In this document: positions 27,486-36,196 of the stretch, piece after piece
How positions within the stretch are numbered: position 1 is the stretch's first letter
Layout: the number at the start of each line of letters is the position of its first letter
Source: Bacillota bacterium
Lineage (GTDB): Bacteria; Bacillota; Clostridia; Acetivibrionales; JAMNXU01
Direction of reading: 5' to 3'
DNA length: 64,000 nucleotides
Assembly: GCA_023623175.1 (NCBI GenBank)
Contig: JAMNXU010000006.1
Span: 1-64,000 of the forward strand
Made by a program: the position numbers and the translations under genes
Notes under the pieces: generated by a model
The model's input: only the letters and a program-made list of their open reading frames with translations
Told to the model about the DNA's origin: nothing
Databases searched by the model: none

Positions 27486-27700
27486 AACGCAGAATATCGG
27501 GCAGGCATGGAGCAAAGATAACCAGGTAATGCATGAAAGGCAACCGGATCAAAGCATAAATCAAAAAATCCGGACAATGCATTAAGCAAAGGCGGCCACA
27601 CAAAGCCTAAAGCTGAAAATAACCGCGTAATGCATGAAGCAAAGTAACCGGACAACACATGAAAAAATAAACATAATCAGTAAATGCACGAGTAAAAATT
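27486..27700. repeat. Degenerate tandem repeat between MMPL and its partner gene
   Basis: Diverged units of about 26-30 bp contain GTAATGCATGAAGCAAAG and AACCGGACAA. They start immediately after the MMPL stop and fill the spacer. Confidence 0.6.
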
Positions 27701-27725
27701 GCCGTTAACCGGAGGAGTGATATAT

Positions 27726-29276
27726 ATGAAACATATAAAGAGGGTTCTCTCATTTGCATTAATTCTTACACTGTTACTGATACAAACCGTTCCGTCATCG
27801 GCGGAAAACAACTCTCCGTCAAAAACCCCGTCTCTGAAAGAGGAAGTCATTTACGGAATTCTTAATCTTGATGGAAGTGTTGACAACCTGTACGCTGTGA
27901 ATGTTTTTGACGGCGGAGAAATCATCGATTACGGTCGTTATTCCGAAGTTCGGAACCTGACTACGTCCGAGAAGATAAACGTCAATGATGATGAAATTAC
28001 CATCAGCACTGAAGCCGAAAGGTTCTATTACCAGGGAACGCTTGAAAACCGCGAACTTCCGTGGGATATTGCCATCAAATACTTCCTGGACGGTGAAGAA
28101 ATATCCGGGCAGGATCTCGGCGGCAAAAGCGGCGCCCTGAGGATTGAAATGTCCGTTAAAAGAAATAAAAAAGTCAACAGCATCTTTTTCGACAATTATG
28201 CCCTGCAGGTCACATTCTCGCTGGACAGCAGGCTGTGTACCGGCATAAAGGCTGAAAATGCCACGATAGCCGAAGCAGGAAGCAAAAAGCAGCTCGCCTA
28301 CACCATTCTGCCGGGCAACGATGCAAATATCGTCGTTGAAGCAGATGTTCGGGATTTTGAAATGGATCCGGTTACCATAAACGGCATCAGGCTCGCTCTT
28401 AATTTGAATGTAGACAGCAGCGCATTTTCCGAACAGATTTCCGAACTTGCCAAGGCCGTAAAAAGCCTTGATGACGGGGCTTCTGAACTGCTAAACGGTG
28501 TCAGCAGCCTGTCGGACGGCATGCAAAAATACATCAATGGGCTGAAAGCCTTCAGGGATGGGCTTGTACAGCTCTCCGCGGGCACAGATAAACTGGACGC
28601 GGGAGCGTCTCAGATAAAGCAAGGTCTATCCGAACTGGCAAAGCAAAATGACTCTCTGATGGCCGGTGCGCTGGCGATACAGCAGGCCGTGTTTGATACC
28701 GTCAATTCAAGGCTTGCCGGGTTTGGATTGCCTTCCCTCACGCCCGAAAACTACGGCGCGGTGTTATCATCGGTTCCCGGTCTCGAAACCGTCAAAACTC
28801 AGCTTGACGGTGTAATCCAGTTTACTCAGGGGCTTAAAAGCTATCTCGACGGAGTGGCCAAACTTGATGACGGAGCTTCACAGCTGGTGTCTGGAATTTC
28901 TGAGTTCAAAAATTCCGCCTCGACAATAACAGCCGCGGCTAATGAACTTTACGACGGCGGAGCAGAATTGAACGCCGCCGTTAAGAAGCTGCGCGACGGC
29001 CTTGCTTCCTACAGGGCAGGAACGCGAAAGCTTAAGGAAGGCACAACGGGCATGGATTCTGAAATAGATAAAAAGATTAATGAAATCCTCTCCGGCATTT
29101 TCGGTGAAAATAAAACGGCATCTTTTGTATCAGAAAAAAACACCAACGTATCTGCCGTTCAATTCGTGCTTAAGACAAAACCCGTAAACGCGCCCGAAAT
29201 TCCAAAAACCCCCAATGAGCAGCCCGCAAAACTGAACTTCTGGCAAAAGCTGCTCAAACTCTTCGGCCTCCTGTGA
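27726..29276 (+). CDS. Secreted coiled-coil protein (YhgE-like repeats), MMPL partner
   Basis: There are 516 residues. A signal peptide MKHIKRVLSFALILTLLLIQ ends near PSSA-E (about 27). Residues 30-210 form a beta-rich domain of unknown type. Residues about 220-440 carry the LxDGAxxLxxGxxxLxxG heptad-like repeats seen in YhgE/Pip proteins (LDDGASELLNG, LSDGMQKYING, LDAGASQIKQG, LDDGASQLVSG, LYDGGAELN). It ends in a basic-hydrophobic helix FWQKLLKLFGLL. GGAGGAG lies 7 nt before ATG 27726. Co-directional placement after MMPL suggests an extracytoplasmic partner of that transporter. This is inferred from context. Confidence 0.85.
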   Translation: MKHIKRVLSFALILTLLLIQTVPSSAENNSPSKTPSLKEEVIYGILNLDGSVDNLYAVNVFDGGEIIDYGRYSEVRNLTTSEKINVNDDEITISTEAERFYYQGTLENRELPWDIAIKYFLDGEEISGQDLGGKSGALRIEMSVKRNKKVNSIFFDNYALQVTFSLDSRLCTGIKAENATIAEAGSKKQLAYTILPGNDANIVVEADVRDFEMDPVTINGIRLALNLNVDSSAFSEQISELAKAVKSLDDGASELLNGVSSLSDGMQKYINGLKAFRDGLVQLSAGTDKLDAGASQIKQGLSELAKQNDSLMAGALAIQQAVFDTVNSRLAGFGLPSLTPENYGAVLSSVPGLETVKTQLDGVIQFTQGLKSYLDGVAKLDDGASQLVSGISEFKNSASTITAAANELYDGGAELNAAVKKLRDGLASYRAGTRKLKEGTTGMDSEIDKKINEILSGIFGENKTASFVSEKNTNVSAVQFVLKTKPVNAPEIPKTPNEQPAKLNFWQKLLKLFGLL

Positions 29277-29327
29277 GACGCCGGTACGGCTGTCCCGTCC
29301 GGTCTCACGGACCAAGGGTGCCTATCA

Positions 29328-29428
29328 GGGACACGGGGACGGTTCTTTGTCCCACTCCCGGGACACGGGGACGGTTCTCTTGTCCCGGTTCCAATACATG
29401 CGGGACTCAGGGACGGTTCTCCCATCCC
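29328..29428 (+). repeat. GGGACA-family array I (3 units, +)
   Basis: Units are at 29328-29353 (26 bp), 29360-29386 and 29402-29428 (diverged). The array lies 50 bp after the stop of the secreted protein and in sense with it. Confidence 0.92.
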
Positions 29429-29573
29429 ACCCTCGAGTTCCCAGATTATCAATGATTCAAAAGGCATGATTTTAAGCAATTTCTCAAAATAATGCCTTTT
29501 TGTTGACATTTTGGTCTATAAGTTATAAACTAAGCTCCTCGGCCTGCTGCCTGCTCAATTTTCAATCCGCTCA

Positions 29574-29915
29574 TTGACCCGTATCAGTACCGGTACCGCA
29601 AGCCTCACTAAAGATATCCAGATGTGGCTGTTTGAATTTCGCCTGTATGCTGAAAATGCAGACAAGTTTCAGAATACTGAAGGAGAAAAAATACAAAAGG
29701 TGCTGGACTTCTCGGGTGCGGAAGAAAAATGGCAGCGCATCGGTGTTATATACACCGAAGAAATCAGGGAAAAATACGGAACTCCCGAAATGCTGAAGAC
29801 TTACGGCAACGAATATACATCGGCTGCGATGGAGCTTTATAAGAAAAGCCTGGAAGATGGCCTGGCCGGCAATAATTCAGCCACAGGTCAAATAAGCCTT
29901 AATCCCAGTAACTGA
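29574..29915 (+). CDS. Hypothetical protein, possibly truncated
   Basis: I do not recognise this reading frame of 113 codons. It opens with TTG (the frame is open from 29529) and contains IQMWLFEFRLYAENADKF, a helical EEKWQRIGVIYTEEIREKYG and YTSAAMELYKKSLEDG. Codon use looks coding. No convincing ribosome binding site precedes any start, so it may be the C-terminal part of a decayed gene next to array I. Confidence 0.45.
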   Translation: MTRISTGTASLTKDIQMWLFEFRLYAENADKFQNTEGEKIQKVLDFSGAEEKWQRIGVIYTEEIREKYGTPEMLKTYGNEYTSAAMELYKKSLEDGLAGNNSATGQISLNPSN

Positions 29916-29937
29916 AGTCATGAGCAATCAACTAAAT

Positions 29938-30012
29938 TATTTGATATTCGTTAGATTAAAGTTATTTGTTATTCAATAGATTAAACTTCTTTGTAATTCA
30001 ATAGATTAAACT
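29938..30012. repeat. Tandem repeat, about 26 bp x 3
   Basis: Three copies of ATTCAATAGATTAAACT-TTTGT-type units (first diverged) lie between the hypothetical ORF and the ferritin-VIT1 gene stop. Confidence 0.75.
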
Positions 30013-30038
30013 ATTAATAATGCAGTAATATTCTAAAA

Positions 30039-30908
30039 CTAAACATCGACTCCAAGGAACAGCCGGATGAAATGTCCAATTATAAAGGAAATGGCAGCTA
30101 CACCAAGGCTGATGCCGGCCATTTCAAAAAATCTCGATTTAAATGAAAGATCCTTGGCTACGGATATATAGAAATTAAAAACGAATATTATCAAAATGGC
30201 AGCTACGATTGTAAATATCAAGCTTACTACATAGTTTGGAAAAATAAGGTAGGGCAAAACCAGGCAGGCGACGGTGAAAACGTATGCCCCGCCCGTGTAA
30301 AATGATGATTTCAGCGCGTGGGAATTGTCCTGTTCCGTCCGTGCTGAAAGGTATTCTGACGCCGCCATTGACAGTGAAGCGGCTATGCCGGTTATGAGAC
30401 CGGCAAGGGCTATCAGGCGCGTATTCTTCAACGCAAATGTAAGTCCTGCAAGCGTTCCCGTAAGTTCAACAAGCGCATCATTGAGTCCAAGGACTATCGA
30501 ACCAACAAATTTAAGCTTTTCTTCCTCTATTATCCCAACAAGCTCCTTTTCGTGCTTGTCTTCATCCTCGGCCATTTTCCTGAATTCCTCGATGTCTTTT
30601 CCAAGTTCACTGTAAACTTTTTCAGCGCCTCTCTCCCCTTTTTCCATGAGCTTTATGCCGAATGTAACGCCGAATATCATTGATATAAAAGTGTAAAAAA
30701 ACACTTTCAGGGAGTTAGGCTTTTTCACCGTTCCGGTAAACATTTTAAGCTTATCATGGTGACGGAGCTCATCCCGTGCGATTTGCCCGAGAATTTTACT
30801 GTTGTGCTCATTTTTTATGTAGGAAGACAGCTTTGAGTAGATATGATATTCAGTGATTTCATTCTTTTGAGCTTTTTGCAAAAATTTCAGGGTGTCCGCT
30901 TGCAGCAT
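30039..30908 (-). CDS. Ferritin-like/VIT1 fusion membrane protein (iron/manganese transporter type)
   Basis: There are 289 residues. Residues 1-140 form an erythrin/ferritin-like four-helix domain with possible metal ligands in KNEITEYHIYSKLSSY, RDELRHHDKLK and EDEDKHEKELVGIIEEE. Residues 140-289 are a CCC1/VIT1 membrane domain with five helices and the signature LGLNDALVELTGTLAGL and SMAASEYLSARTEQ. Similar fusions (MbfA) export iron. Start 30908 (MLQADTLKF) has GGGTGAG 5 nt upstream; a GTG at 30923 is an alternative. It is monocistronic. Direction and ion cannot be set from sequence. Confidence 0.9.
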   Translation of the reverse strand: MLQADTLKFLQKAQKNEITEYHIYSKLSSYIKNEHNSKILGQIARDELRHHDKLKMFTGTVKKPNSLKVFFYTFISMIFGVTFGIKLMEKGERGAEKVYSELGKDIEEFRKMAEDEDKHEKELVGIIEEEKLKFVGSIVLGLNDALVELTGTLAGLTFALKNTRLIALAGLITGIAASLSMAASEYLSARTEQDNSHALKSSFYTGGAYVFTVACLVLPYLIFPNYVVSLIFTIVAAILIIFVFNFYISVAKDLSFKSRFFEMAGISLGVAAISFIIGHFIRLFLGVDV

Positions 30909-30992
30909 ATGACTCACCCGCACACTTCCCTTGTTGAATTTTAATCACAAAAATATAATATAACTTTAAGTTGCAGGTGTCAAAATCGAAAT

Positions 30993-31052
30993 GGGACACG
31001 GGGACGGTTCTTCTGTCCCACTCCCGGGACACGGGGACGGTTCTCCTGTCCC
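30993..31052 (+). repeat. GGGACA-family array J (2 units, +), 3' of RAYT
   Basis: Units are at 30993-31019 and 31026-31052, both near-perfect. The array lies 87 bp from the RAYT stop. With array K (minus) it brackets the RAYT gene in inward orientation. Confidence 0.95.
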
Positions 31053-31138
31053 AAATGAGAACAATTACCCTTTCAATTTTAGTAAAGCAGAAATTAGCCC
31101 AAGTTCCTATCATGCTAAAAACGGATTATCAAAAATTC

Positions 31139-31921
31139 TCATTTGCTCAGGATTCTGTATACCTTGTTTTTGTTTAAGCCAGTGACAACTGAAATTTGCC
31201 TCCCTGACAAGTTGGTCTTTTCCTTGAACATTTTAATCAAACCTTCAGAAATTTCCTCAGACTTGATAAATCTATTGTGAATCCCTTCTTCCACTAGCAT
31301 CTCGTGAAACAATTTCCGCGCTTCTTCTTCATCCATGACCTGTTCATCGTTAATGTCAATAAAATTCTCACTGCAATCCTCGTTCATATACTTTTTGTAT
31401 CTTCTGATAGCTTCATTTCTGTCTTTGGCAAATAAACTGAGAATGGTATCAGTATTTAATAAATGGCTAAAATAGTGATTAGTATTTATATAGCAATTAT
31501 AGCTGCTCCACTTGTAATCAGCTGCTCTTTCAACCATGCCCGCTTTTACCGGGTTTTGATGTATATATCTCACCAAAGCTAACAGGTAACTTTCCTGATC
31601 CACCGCTTCACTCCTAAACCTGTCCTGGAACAAATGCCCTACTCTCTTATATTTTTTGTTAAAATAATGAACATAACTTACAGTAATACGTTTTATTACT
31701 GTAGCTATATCCTCTTTCATTTCACTTAACAATAAATGAACGTGATTGTCCATGAGACAAAAAGCATGAAGATGGAACTTGTCTCCCGTCTTCTTTGCAG
31801 ATAAGATTTCCATAAACCGAAGTTTATCTTCATCGTTTCTAAATATGTTGCTTCTCTCATTTCCTCGCAACATTATATGATAATATCCACTGATACTTTT
31901 AATACGCTTTTGCCTTGGCAT
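31139..31921 (-). CDS. REP-associated tyrosine transposase (RAYT, Y1_Tnp/IS200-like HUH family)
   Basis: This 260-residue protein opens MPRQKRIKSISGYYHIMLRGNERSNIFR, the standard RAYT N terminus. The HUH motif is FCLMDNHVHLLLS (His60, His62), and candidate nucleophile tyrosines lie in ESYLLALVRYIHQNPVKAG (Tyr112, Tyr119). VGHLFQDRFRSE and YKWSSYNCYI are family blocks. The C terminus (about 235-258, SGRQISVVTGLNKNKVYRIL) is a helix-turn-helix often found in Firmicute members. RAYTs cut single-stranded REP hairpins and are domesticated single-copy genes. Start 31921 has AAAGGG 7 nt upstream. No IS ends were seen; GGGACA-family arrays flank it on both sides. Confidence 0.93.
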   Translation of the reverse strand: MPRQKRIKSISGYYHIMLRGNERSNIFRNDEDKLRFMEILSAKKTGDKFHLHAFCLMDNHVHLLLSEMKEDIATVIKRITVSYVHYFNKKYKRVGHLFQDRFRSEAVDQESYLLALVRYIHQNPVKAGMVERAADYKWSSYNCYINTNHYFSHLLNTDTILSLFAKDRNEAIRRYKKYMNEDCSENFIDINDEQVMDEEEARKLFHEMLVEEGIHNRFIKSEEISEGLIKMFKEKTNLSGRQISVVTGLNKNKVYRILSK

Positions 31922-31936
31922 ACCATACCCTTTCAA

Positions 31937-32448
31937 AATTTAACATTTTAATCTTTGCCAATATTTTACTAGGTAATTGCAAGGTTGTCAATATTTGTAA
32001 ATTTATAGTAGTCTGTTTTTATTTTGTATATAATATCTTTTCCGAAAATTTCTATTTACCTAAACTTTTAACTCTTCATTTTGCTGTTTTTTTATTAATA
32101 TAAATGATAAATTTATAATGTCTTATTAAAGAGTCATCAGTAATTTTAAGAAATGGAATTTTTTAAGAAAGGTAGAATAATCGCATGATTAAGATAATGG
32201 TACAAGAATGTACCTGATTTTATAAAAATCCGCTGCCATATCCCTGTAAATATCGAAAGGTTGGTAACAACACAATATTTCAATTATGAACAATCCAATA
32301 ATAGTCTTCACATCAAATATCTACACAAATTATGAGTAATTCTCTGTACACAGTTTAAACAAAAGGATCCCTGTTATATTTGAGTACAGTTGAGTAACAA
32401 TGCTTTTCCATAATTCGCAAGTTGATATAAATTGATATGTGATAAAGT
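31937..32448. other. AT-rich spacer upstream of RAYT
   Basis: No gene or clear motif in about 510 nt. The RAYT promoter must be near 31940-32100, where several TATAAT-like boxes occur without a clear partner. Confidence 0.5.
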
Positions 32449-32541
32449 GGGACAAGAGAACCGTCTCCATGTCCCGGGTGTGGGACAAGAGAACCGTCCC
32501 CGTGTCCCAAATGTGGGACAGGAGAACCGTCCCCGTGTCCC
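32449..32541 (-). repeat. GGGACA-family array K (3 units, -), 5' of RAYT
   Basis: Units are at 32449-32475, 32482-32508 and 32515-32541. Spacing between units is 6 bp. Orientation is opposite to array J on the other side of RAYT. Confidence 0.95.
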
Positions 32542-32694
32542 AACCGTATCTCACTTGACAGAGTTTCCCCGAGAATAATAATATTAAAAGCAAAATAAGC
32601 CTGAGGCATGAAGAAGGACGCAGCCTGTTGAAAGGCGCACTGTTTCTGAATCAGACTGGGCCGAAAAACAGCAATCGTTGACGGAGGATTATTT

Positions 32695-33867
32695 ATGTAC
32701 AATTTCGATGAAATAATTAAGCGTCACGGCACCAATTCACTAAAATACGATTTTGCCGCAAAAAGGGGTATGCCCGTGGACGCGCTTCCTTTCTGGGTGG
32801 CTGACATGGATTTCAAATCTCCGCCGGAAGTTCTCGAGGCAATGTCAAAACGAATCAGCCACGGTATTTTCGGTTACAGTGATATCGATGAATCCTATTT
32901 TAACGCAATTTTTAAATGGTACGACAAAAGGTTCAACTGGAAGATCCAGCCCGAATGGCTTGCAGTATCACCCGGAGTGGTCTTTTCCATCTGCACGGCC
33001 ATACGCGCCCTGACAAATCCCGGTGACGCGGTTATGATCCAGCAGCCGGTGTATTACCCTTTCGAAAGCTCAGTTAAAGTCAATAACCGCCGTCTTGTCA
33101 TCAACCGCCTGCTTTACCGCGACGGAAGGTACGGGATAGATTTTGATGAATTTGAACGGCTAATAGCGGAGGAAAAAGTCAGGCTGTTTATCCTGTGCAG
33201 TCCCCACAACCCCGTCGGACGTGTCTGGACAGCGGAAGAACTGACGCGGATGGGCGATATTTGCGTCAGGCACGGAGTGTATGTTATTTCTGACGAGATA
33301 CACCAGGACTTCGTGTATCCCGGATACAGGCATACGGTGTTTGCAGGTCTTAAACCGGAATATGCCGATATCACAATTACCTGCACAGCTCCGTCCAAGA
33401 CATTCAACCTGCCGGGACTGCAGGTTTCAAACATATTTATAAGCAACCCGGAGATTCGCCGGCTGTTCAATGAAGAATTCAGGAGAACCGGTTACAGCCA
33501 GCCCAACCTTATGGGAATGATCGCCTGCCAGGCCGCCTATGAAAAAGGCGAGCAATGGCTCGATGAGCTGATTTGCTATTTGGCCGGAAACCTTGAACTT
33601 GTCCGTAAATTCCTGTCCGATGAACTGCCTGCTATCTACATGGTAGAGCCGGAAGGCACCTATCTTGTATGGCTTGATTTCAGTAAACTTGGACTCCCTG
33701 ACAGGGAACTGGAACGCCTGCTTGTGCAAAAAGCGAAAATCTGGCTGTCGTCAGGGCCGACTTTCGGAGCCGGAGGCCAGGGTTTTCAGCGTTTTAATAT
33801 AGGCTGCCCCCGCGCAGTTCTGCAACAGGGTCTTGATCGCCTGAAGAAGGCAATTAAGGAAATTTAA
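32695..33867 (+). CDS. MalY/PatB family PLP enzyme (cystathionine beta-lyase-like aminotransferase)
   Basis: This 390-residue fold-type I PLP enzyme has DALPFWVADMDFKSPPEV near 26 (the MalY/PatB signature), SPGVVFSICTAIRALT near 95, CSPHNPVGRVW near 165, SDEIHQDFVY near 200 and the PLP lysine in TCTAPSKTFNLPGLQ (Lys near 234). Members cleave cystathionine or cysteine conjugates, or act as aminotransferases. GGAGG lies 7 nt before ATG. Array K and the RAYT gene lie upstream; the rhamnosidase follows after 83 nt and could be co-transcribed. Confidence 0.93.
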   Translation: MYNFDEIIKRHGTNSLKYDFAAKRGMPVDALPFWVADMDFKSPPEVLEAMSKRISHGIFGYSDIDESYFNAIFKWYDKRFNWKIQPEWLAVSPGVVFSICTAIRALTNPGDAVMIQQPVYYPFESSVKVNNRRLVINRLLYRDGRYGIDFDEFERLIAEEKVRLFILCSPHNPVGRVWTAEELTRMGDICVRHGVYVISDEIHQDFVYPGYRHTVFAGLKPEYADITITCTAPSKTFNLPGLQVSNIFISNPEIRRLFNEEFRRTGYSQPNLMGMIACQAAYEKGEQWLDELICYLAGNLELVRKFLSDELPAIYMVEPEGTYLVWLDFSKLGLPDRELERLLVQKAKIWLSSGPTFGAGGQGFQRFNIGCPRAVLQQGLDRLKKAIKEI

Positions 33868-33950
33868 AAAATTTGGACAAGGAAACGTTGCTGGGGTAAG
33901 ATTGGAGTGTAAAAAACGATAAAAAAGTGCAGACTACTGGAGGGAAACAA

Positions 33951-36131
33951 ATGAGTTTTGGTTCGGCCAAATGGGTAAGAGCCGGGGACTGCGAAGCTCC
34001 ATACATACGAAAAACGTTTGAAGCAAAAGACTTTACCGAAGCGACGATCAATATATGCGGCCTGGGCTTCTTCCAACTGTACATAAACGGAAAACGCGTA
34101 TCCGATGACGTCCTCGTCCCTGCATGGACGGATTATGAGGAAAGAGGCAGGCGTAGACTGCTGTATCCGATTAACGACACGTTCACGCATCGCATTTATT
34201 ATCTCAGCTATGATATAACCCCATACCTTGCAGAAGGTAAAAACAGCATAGGGGTTCTTTTGGGCAACGGATGGTACAACCAGAACAAGCGCAATGTTGA
34301 AGGAGATCTCTGGTACGGCAAGCCAAAGCTCATATTCAACATAATACTGAAAACCAAATCCGGCGAAAAATACATAGTATCCGATGAAACCCTCAAATGG
34401 ACCCAAAGCCATGTTACGGAGAATAATATATATTTTGGCGAAACCCACGACTTAAGTCTTAAACTTCCTGGCTTCAGCCTTGCTGCCTTTAACGACAGCA
34501 GCTGGAAAGCAGTATCAATAGTGGAGGACACTCCTTCCGTTATGGAACTCCAACCCTGTCCTGCCGATAAAAAAATCCGCGCATTAAAGCCGACCATTGT
34601 AAGGAAGCTTAACGACTCTGTCATTTACGACTGCGGTGAAAACACCGTGGGTTGGGTCAGGCTGCAATACCACGGCAAGGACGGAGGCTCCGTGAAGGTA
34701 GTACACGCGGAAGAACTGACCGAAGACAAAAGTTCCCTGTCCTTTGACAGCGCCGGCGGAAAGGAACAGATCCAGGCAGATACATATATTAACGTCCCGA
34801 GAAATGCTGTCCTCAAGCCGGAGTTTGACTGGCACGGATTCAGGTATTTCCAGGTCTTTGGCGATGCCACGCCCCTGGAAGTTGAAGTAATACATACAGA
34901 TATTCCTGTCACATCTTCCTTCGAAAGCGATAATGAAATGCTCAACTGGCTGTATAAAACCATGGTTAATACCTTTTTGTGCAATGCGCACCTGGGGGTG
35001 CCTTCCGACTGTCCCCACCGTGAACGTCTCGGATATACCGGGGACGGCCAGCTGGTTTGCGATACCGGCATGCTGCTTTTCGGAAGCCGCCTGTTTTATA
35101 AAAAGTGGATGCAGGATATTGCCGACAGCCAAGATCCCAATACGGGGCATGTTCAGCATACAGCGCCGTTTTATGGCGGCGGAGGTGGTCCCGGCGGCTG
35201 GGGAAGTGCCATCGTGGAAGTTCCGTACAGGTATTACAAGCATTTTGGAGAAAAAGAGGTACTGGAGAAATATTATCCCCACATGGTCAAATACATTGAA
35301 TACCTCAACAACCATTCCGAAAACGGCCTGGTGGTTTCGGAAGAGAAAGGCGGCTGGTGCCTGGGCGACTGGTGCGCTCCCCCTCGCACGGTGCTGCCCG
35401 AGCCCTTCGTAAACACGTACTTTTATATTAATTCACTGGAGAAGATGAAAGAGATTGCGGCCATACTGGGTATCCTCTTTGAGTTTGACGATCGGATGGC
35501 AATTTCCAGGCAGGCCCTGGTAGATACCTATTACGATGAAAAAACCAACTCCTTCTGCGGATCGGTACAGGGAGCGGACGCCTTTGCCCTTGATTTACAC
35601 CTGGGTAATGCCGAAATGCTCGAAAACCTCGTGAAGAAATATAATAAAACAAAGGTTTTTGATACGGGGATATTCGGCACGGATATTCTTATAAAGGTAT
35701 TGTTCGAAAACGGCTATGCCCAGACAGCCTTTGATCTGCTGACGCAGGACAAATATCCGTCCTTCGGCTATATGAAAAACAACGGCGCAACAACATTCTG
35801 GGAGACCTGGAACGGTAACGCTTCCCATAATCATCCCATGTTCGGCGCCTGTGTAAAATACCTGTTCTATGGTTTCCTGGGCATCAGGCAGAATGAAGGC
35901 AGTACAGGTTTTCGCTCTGTTACCGTTTCACCCCGGTTCGTAAACGGACTCAATTATATAAAGGGCTCTATTGAAACAGTATCGGGCAGGATAACTGTCG
36001 AATTAACCAAAAATGACGCTTCTGCAGACTGCCGTATATTAATAGACGGGTCAACTGATGCGATCTTTGAATATAACGGGCAATGCCAAAAACTCGTTAA
36101 AGGCGAAAACCGCTTTAGCATAAGGCTTTAA
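33951..36131 (+). CDS. Alpha-L-rhamnosidase (GH78 family)
   Basis: There are 726 residues with no signal peptide, so the enzyme is probably cytoplasmic and acts on imported oligosaccharides. The N-terminal beta-sandwich (IRKTFEAKDFTEATINICGLGFF, split; LYINGKRVSDDVLVPAWTDYE near 50) is followed by the (alpha/alpha)6 catalytic domain. That domain contains PSDCPHRERLGYTGDGQ (near 352-368, with the catalytic-site Glu/Asp residues), GWGSAIVEVPY and TTFWETWNGNASHNHPMFG (near 621). GGAGGG lies 7 nt before ATG 33951. It releases L-rhamnose, which feeds the rhaBAD pathway encoded at 18.8-22.5 kb. Confidence 0.94.
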   Translation: MSFGSAKWVRAGDCEAPYIRKTFEAKDFTEATINICGLGFFQLYINGKRVSDDVLVPAWTDYEERGRRRLLYPINDTFTHRIYYLSYDITPYLAEGKNSIGVLLGNGWYNQNKRNVEGDLWYGKPKLIFNIILKTKSGEKYIVSDETLKWTQSHVTENNIYFGETHDLSLKLPGFSLAAFNDSSWKAVSIVEDTPSVMELQPCPADKKIRALKPTIVRKLNDSVIYDCGENTVGWVRLQYHGKDGGSVKVVHAEELTEDKSSLSFDSAGGKEQIQADTYINVPRNAVLKPEFDWHGFRYFQVFGDATPLEVEVIHTDIPVTSSFESDNEMLNWLYKTMVNTFLCNAHLGVPSDCPHRERLGYTGDGQLVCDTGMLLFGSRLFYKKWMQDIADSQDPNTGHVQHTAPFYGGGGGPGGWGSAIVEVPYRYYKHFGEKEVLEKYYPHMVKYIEYLNNHSENGLVVSEEKGGWCLGDWCAPPRTVLPEPFVNTYFYINSLEKMKEIAAILGILFEFDDRMAISRQALVDTYYDEKTNSFCGSVQGADAFALDLHLGNAEMLENLVKKYNKTKVFDTGIFGTDILIKVLFENGYAQTAFDLLTQDKYPSFGYMKNNGATTFWETWNGNASHNHPMFGACVKYLFYGFLGIRQNEGSTGFRSVTVSPRFVNGLNYIKGSIETVSGRITVELTKNDASADCRILIDGSTDAIFEYNGQCQKLVKGENRFSIRL

Positions 36132-36162
36132 GCTGTAACAAGAATTATAACAAGAATAAGGT

Positions 36163-36185
36163 GAGACGCAGGTACGCTCCCATGA
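36163..36185 (-). repeat. Decayed GGGACA-family unit
   Basis: GAGACGCAGGTACGCTCCCATG resembles a degraded minus unit of the CAGGAACCG subtype. It sits between the rhamnosidase stop and the convergent Fpg-like gene. Confidence 0.4.
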
Positions 36186-36196
36186 AAAATCCCCGG

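Noticed and set aside
30971-31185. Reading frames with HGDGSxVP / DTGTVLLS peptides over the arrays (also at 18632-18760, 24212-24517, 29159-29509, 32330-32702, 41019-41500)
   Set aside because: These are translations of the GGGACA repeat in different frames, lack ribosome binding sites and recur at every array. They are not proteins.
30993-32541. RAYT segment as a complete IS200/IS605 insertion sequence
   Set aside because: No subterminal left-end/right-end hairpins with a single target tetranucleotide were seen and no TnpB is adjacent. The repeats on the two sides are members of the dispersed family, so a domesticated RAYT fits better.
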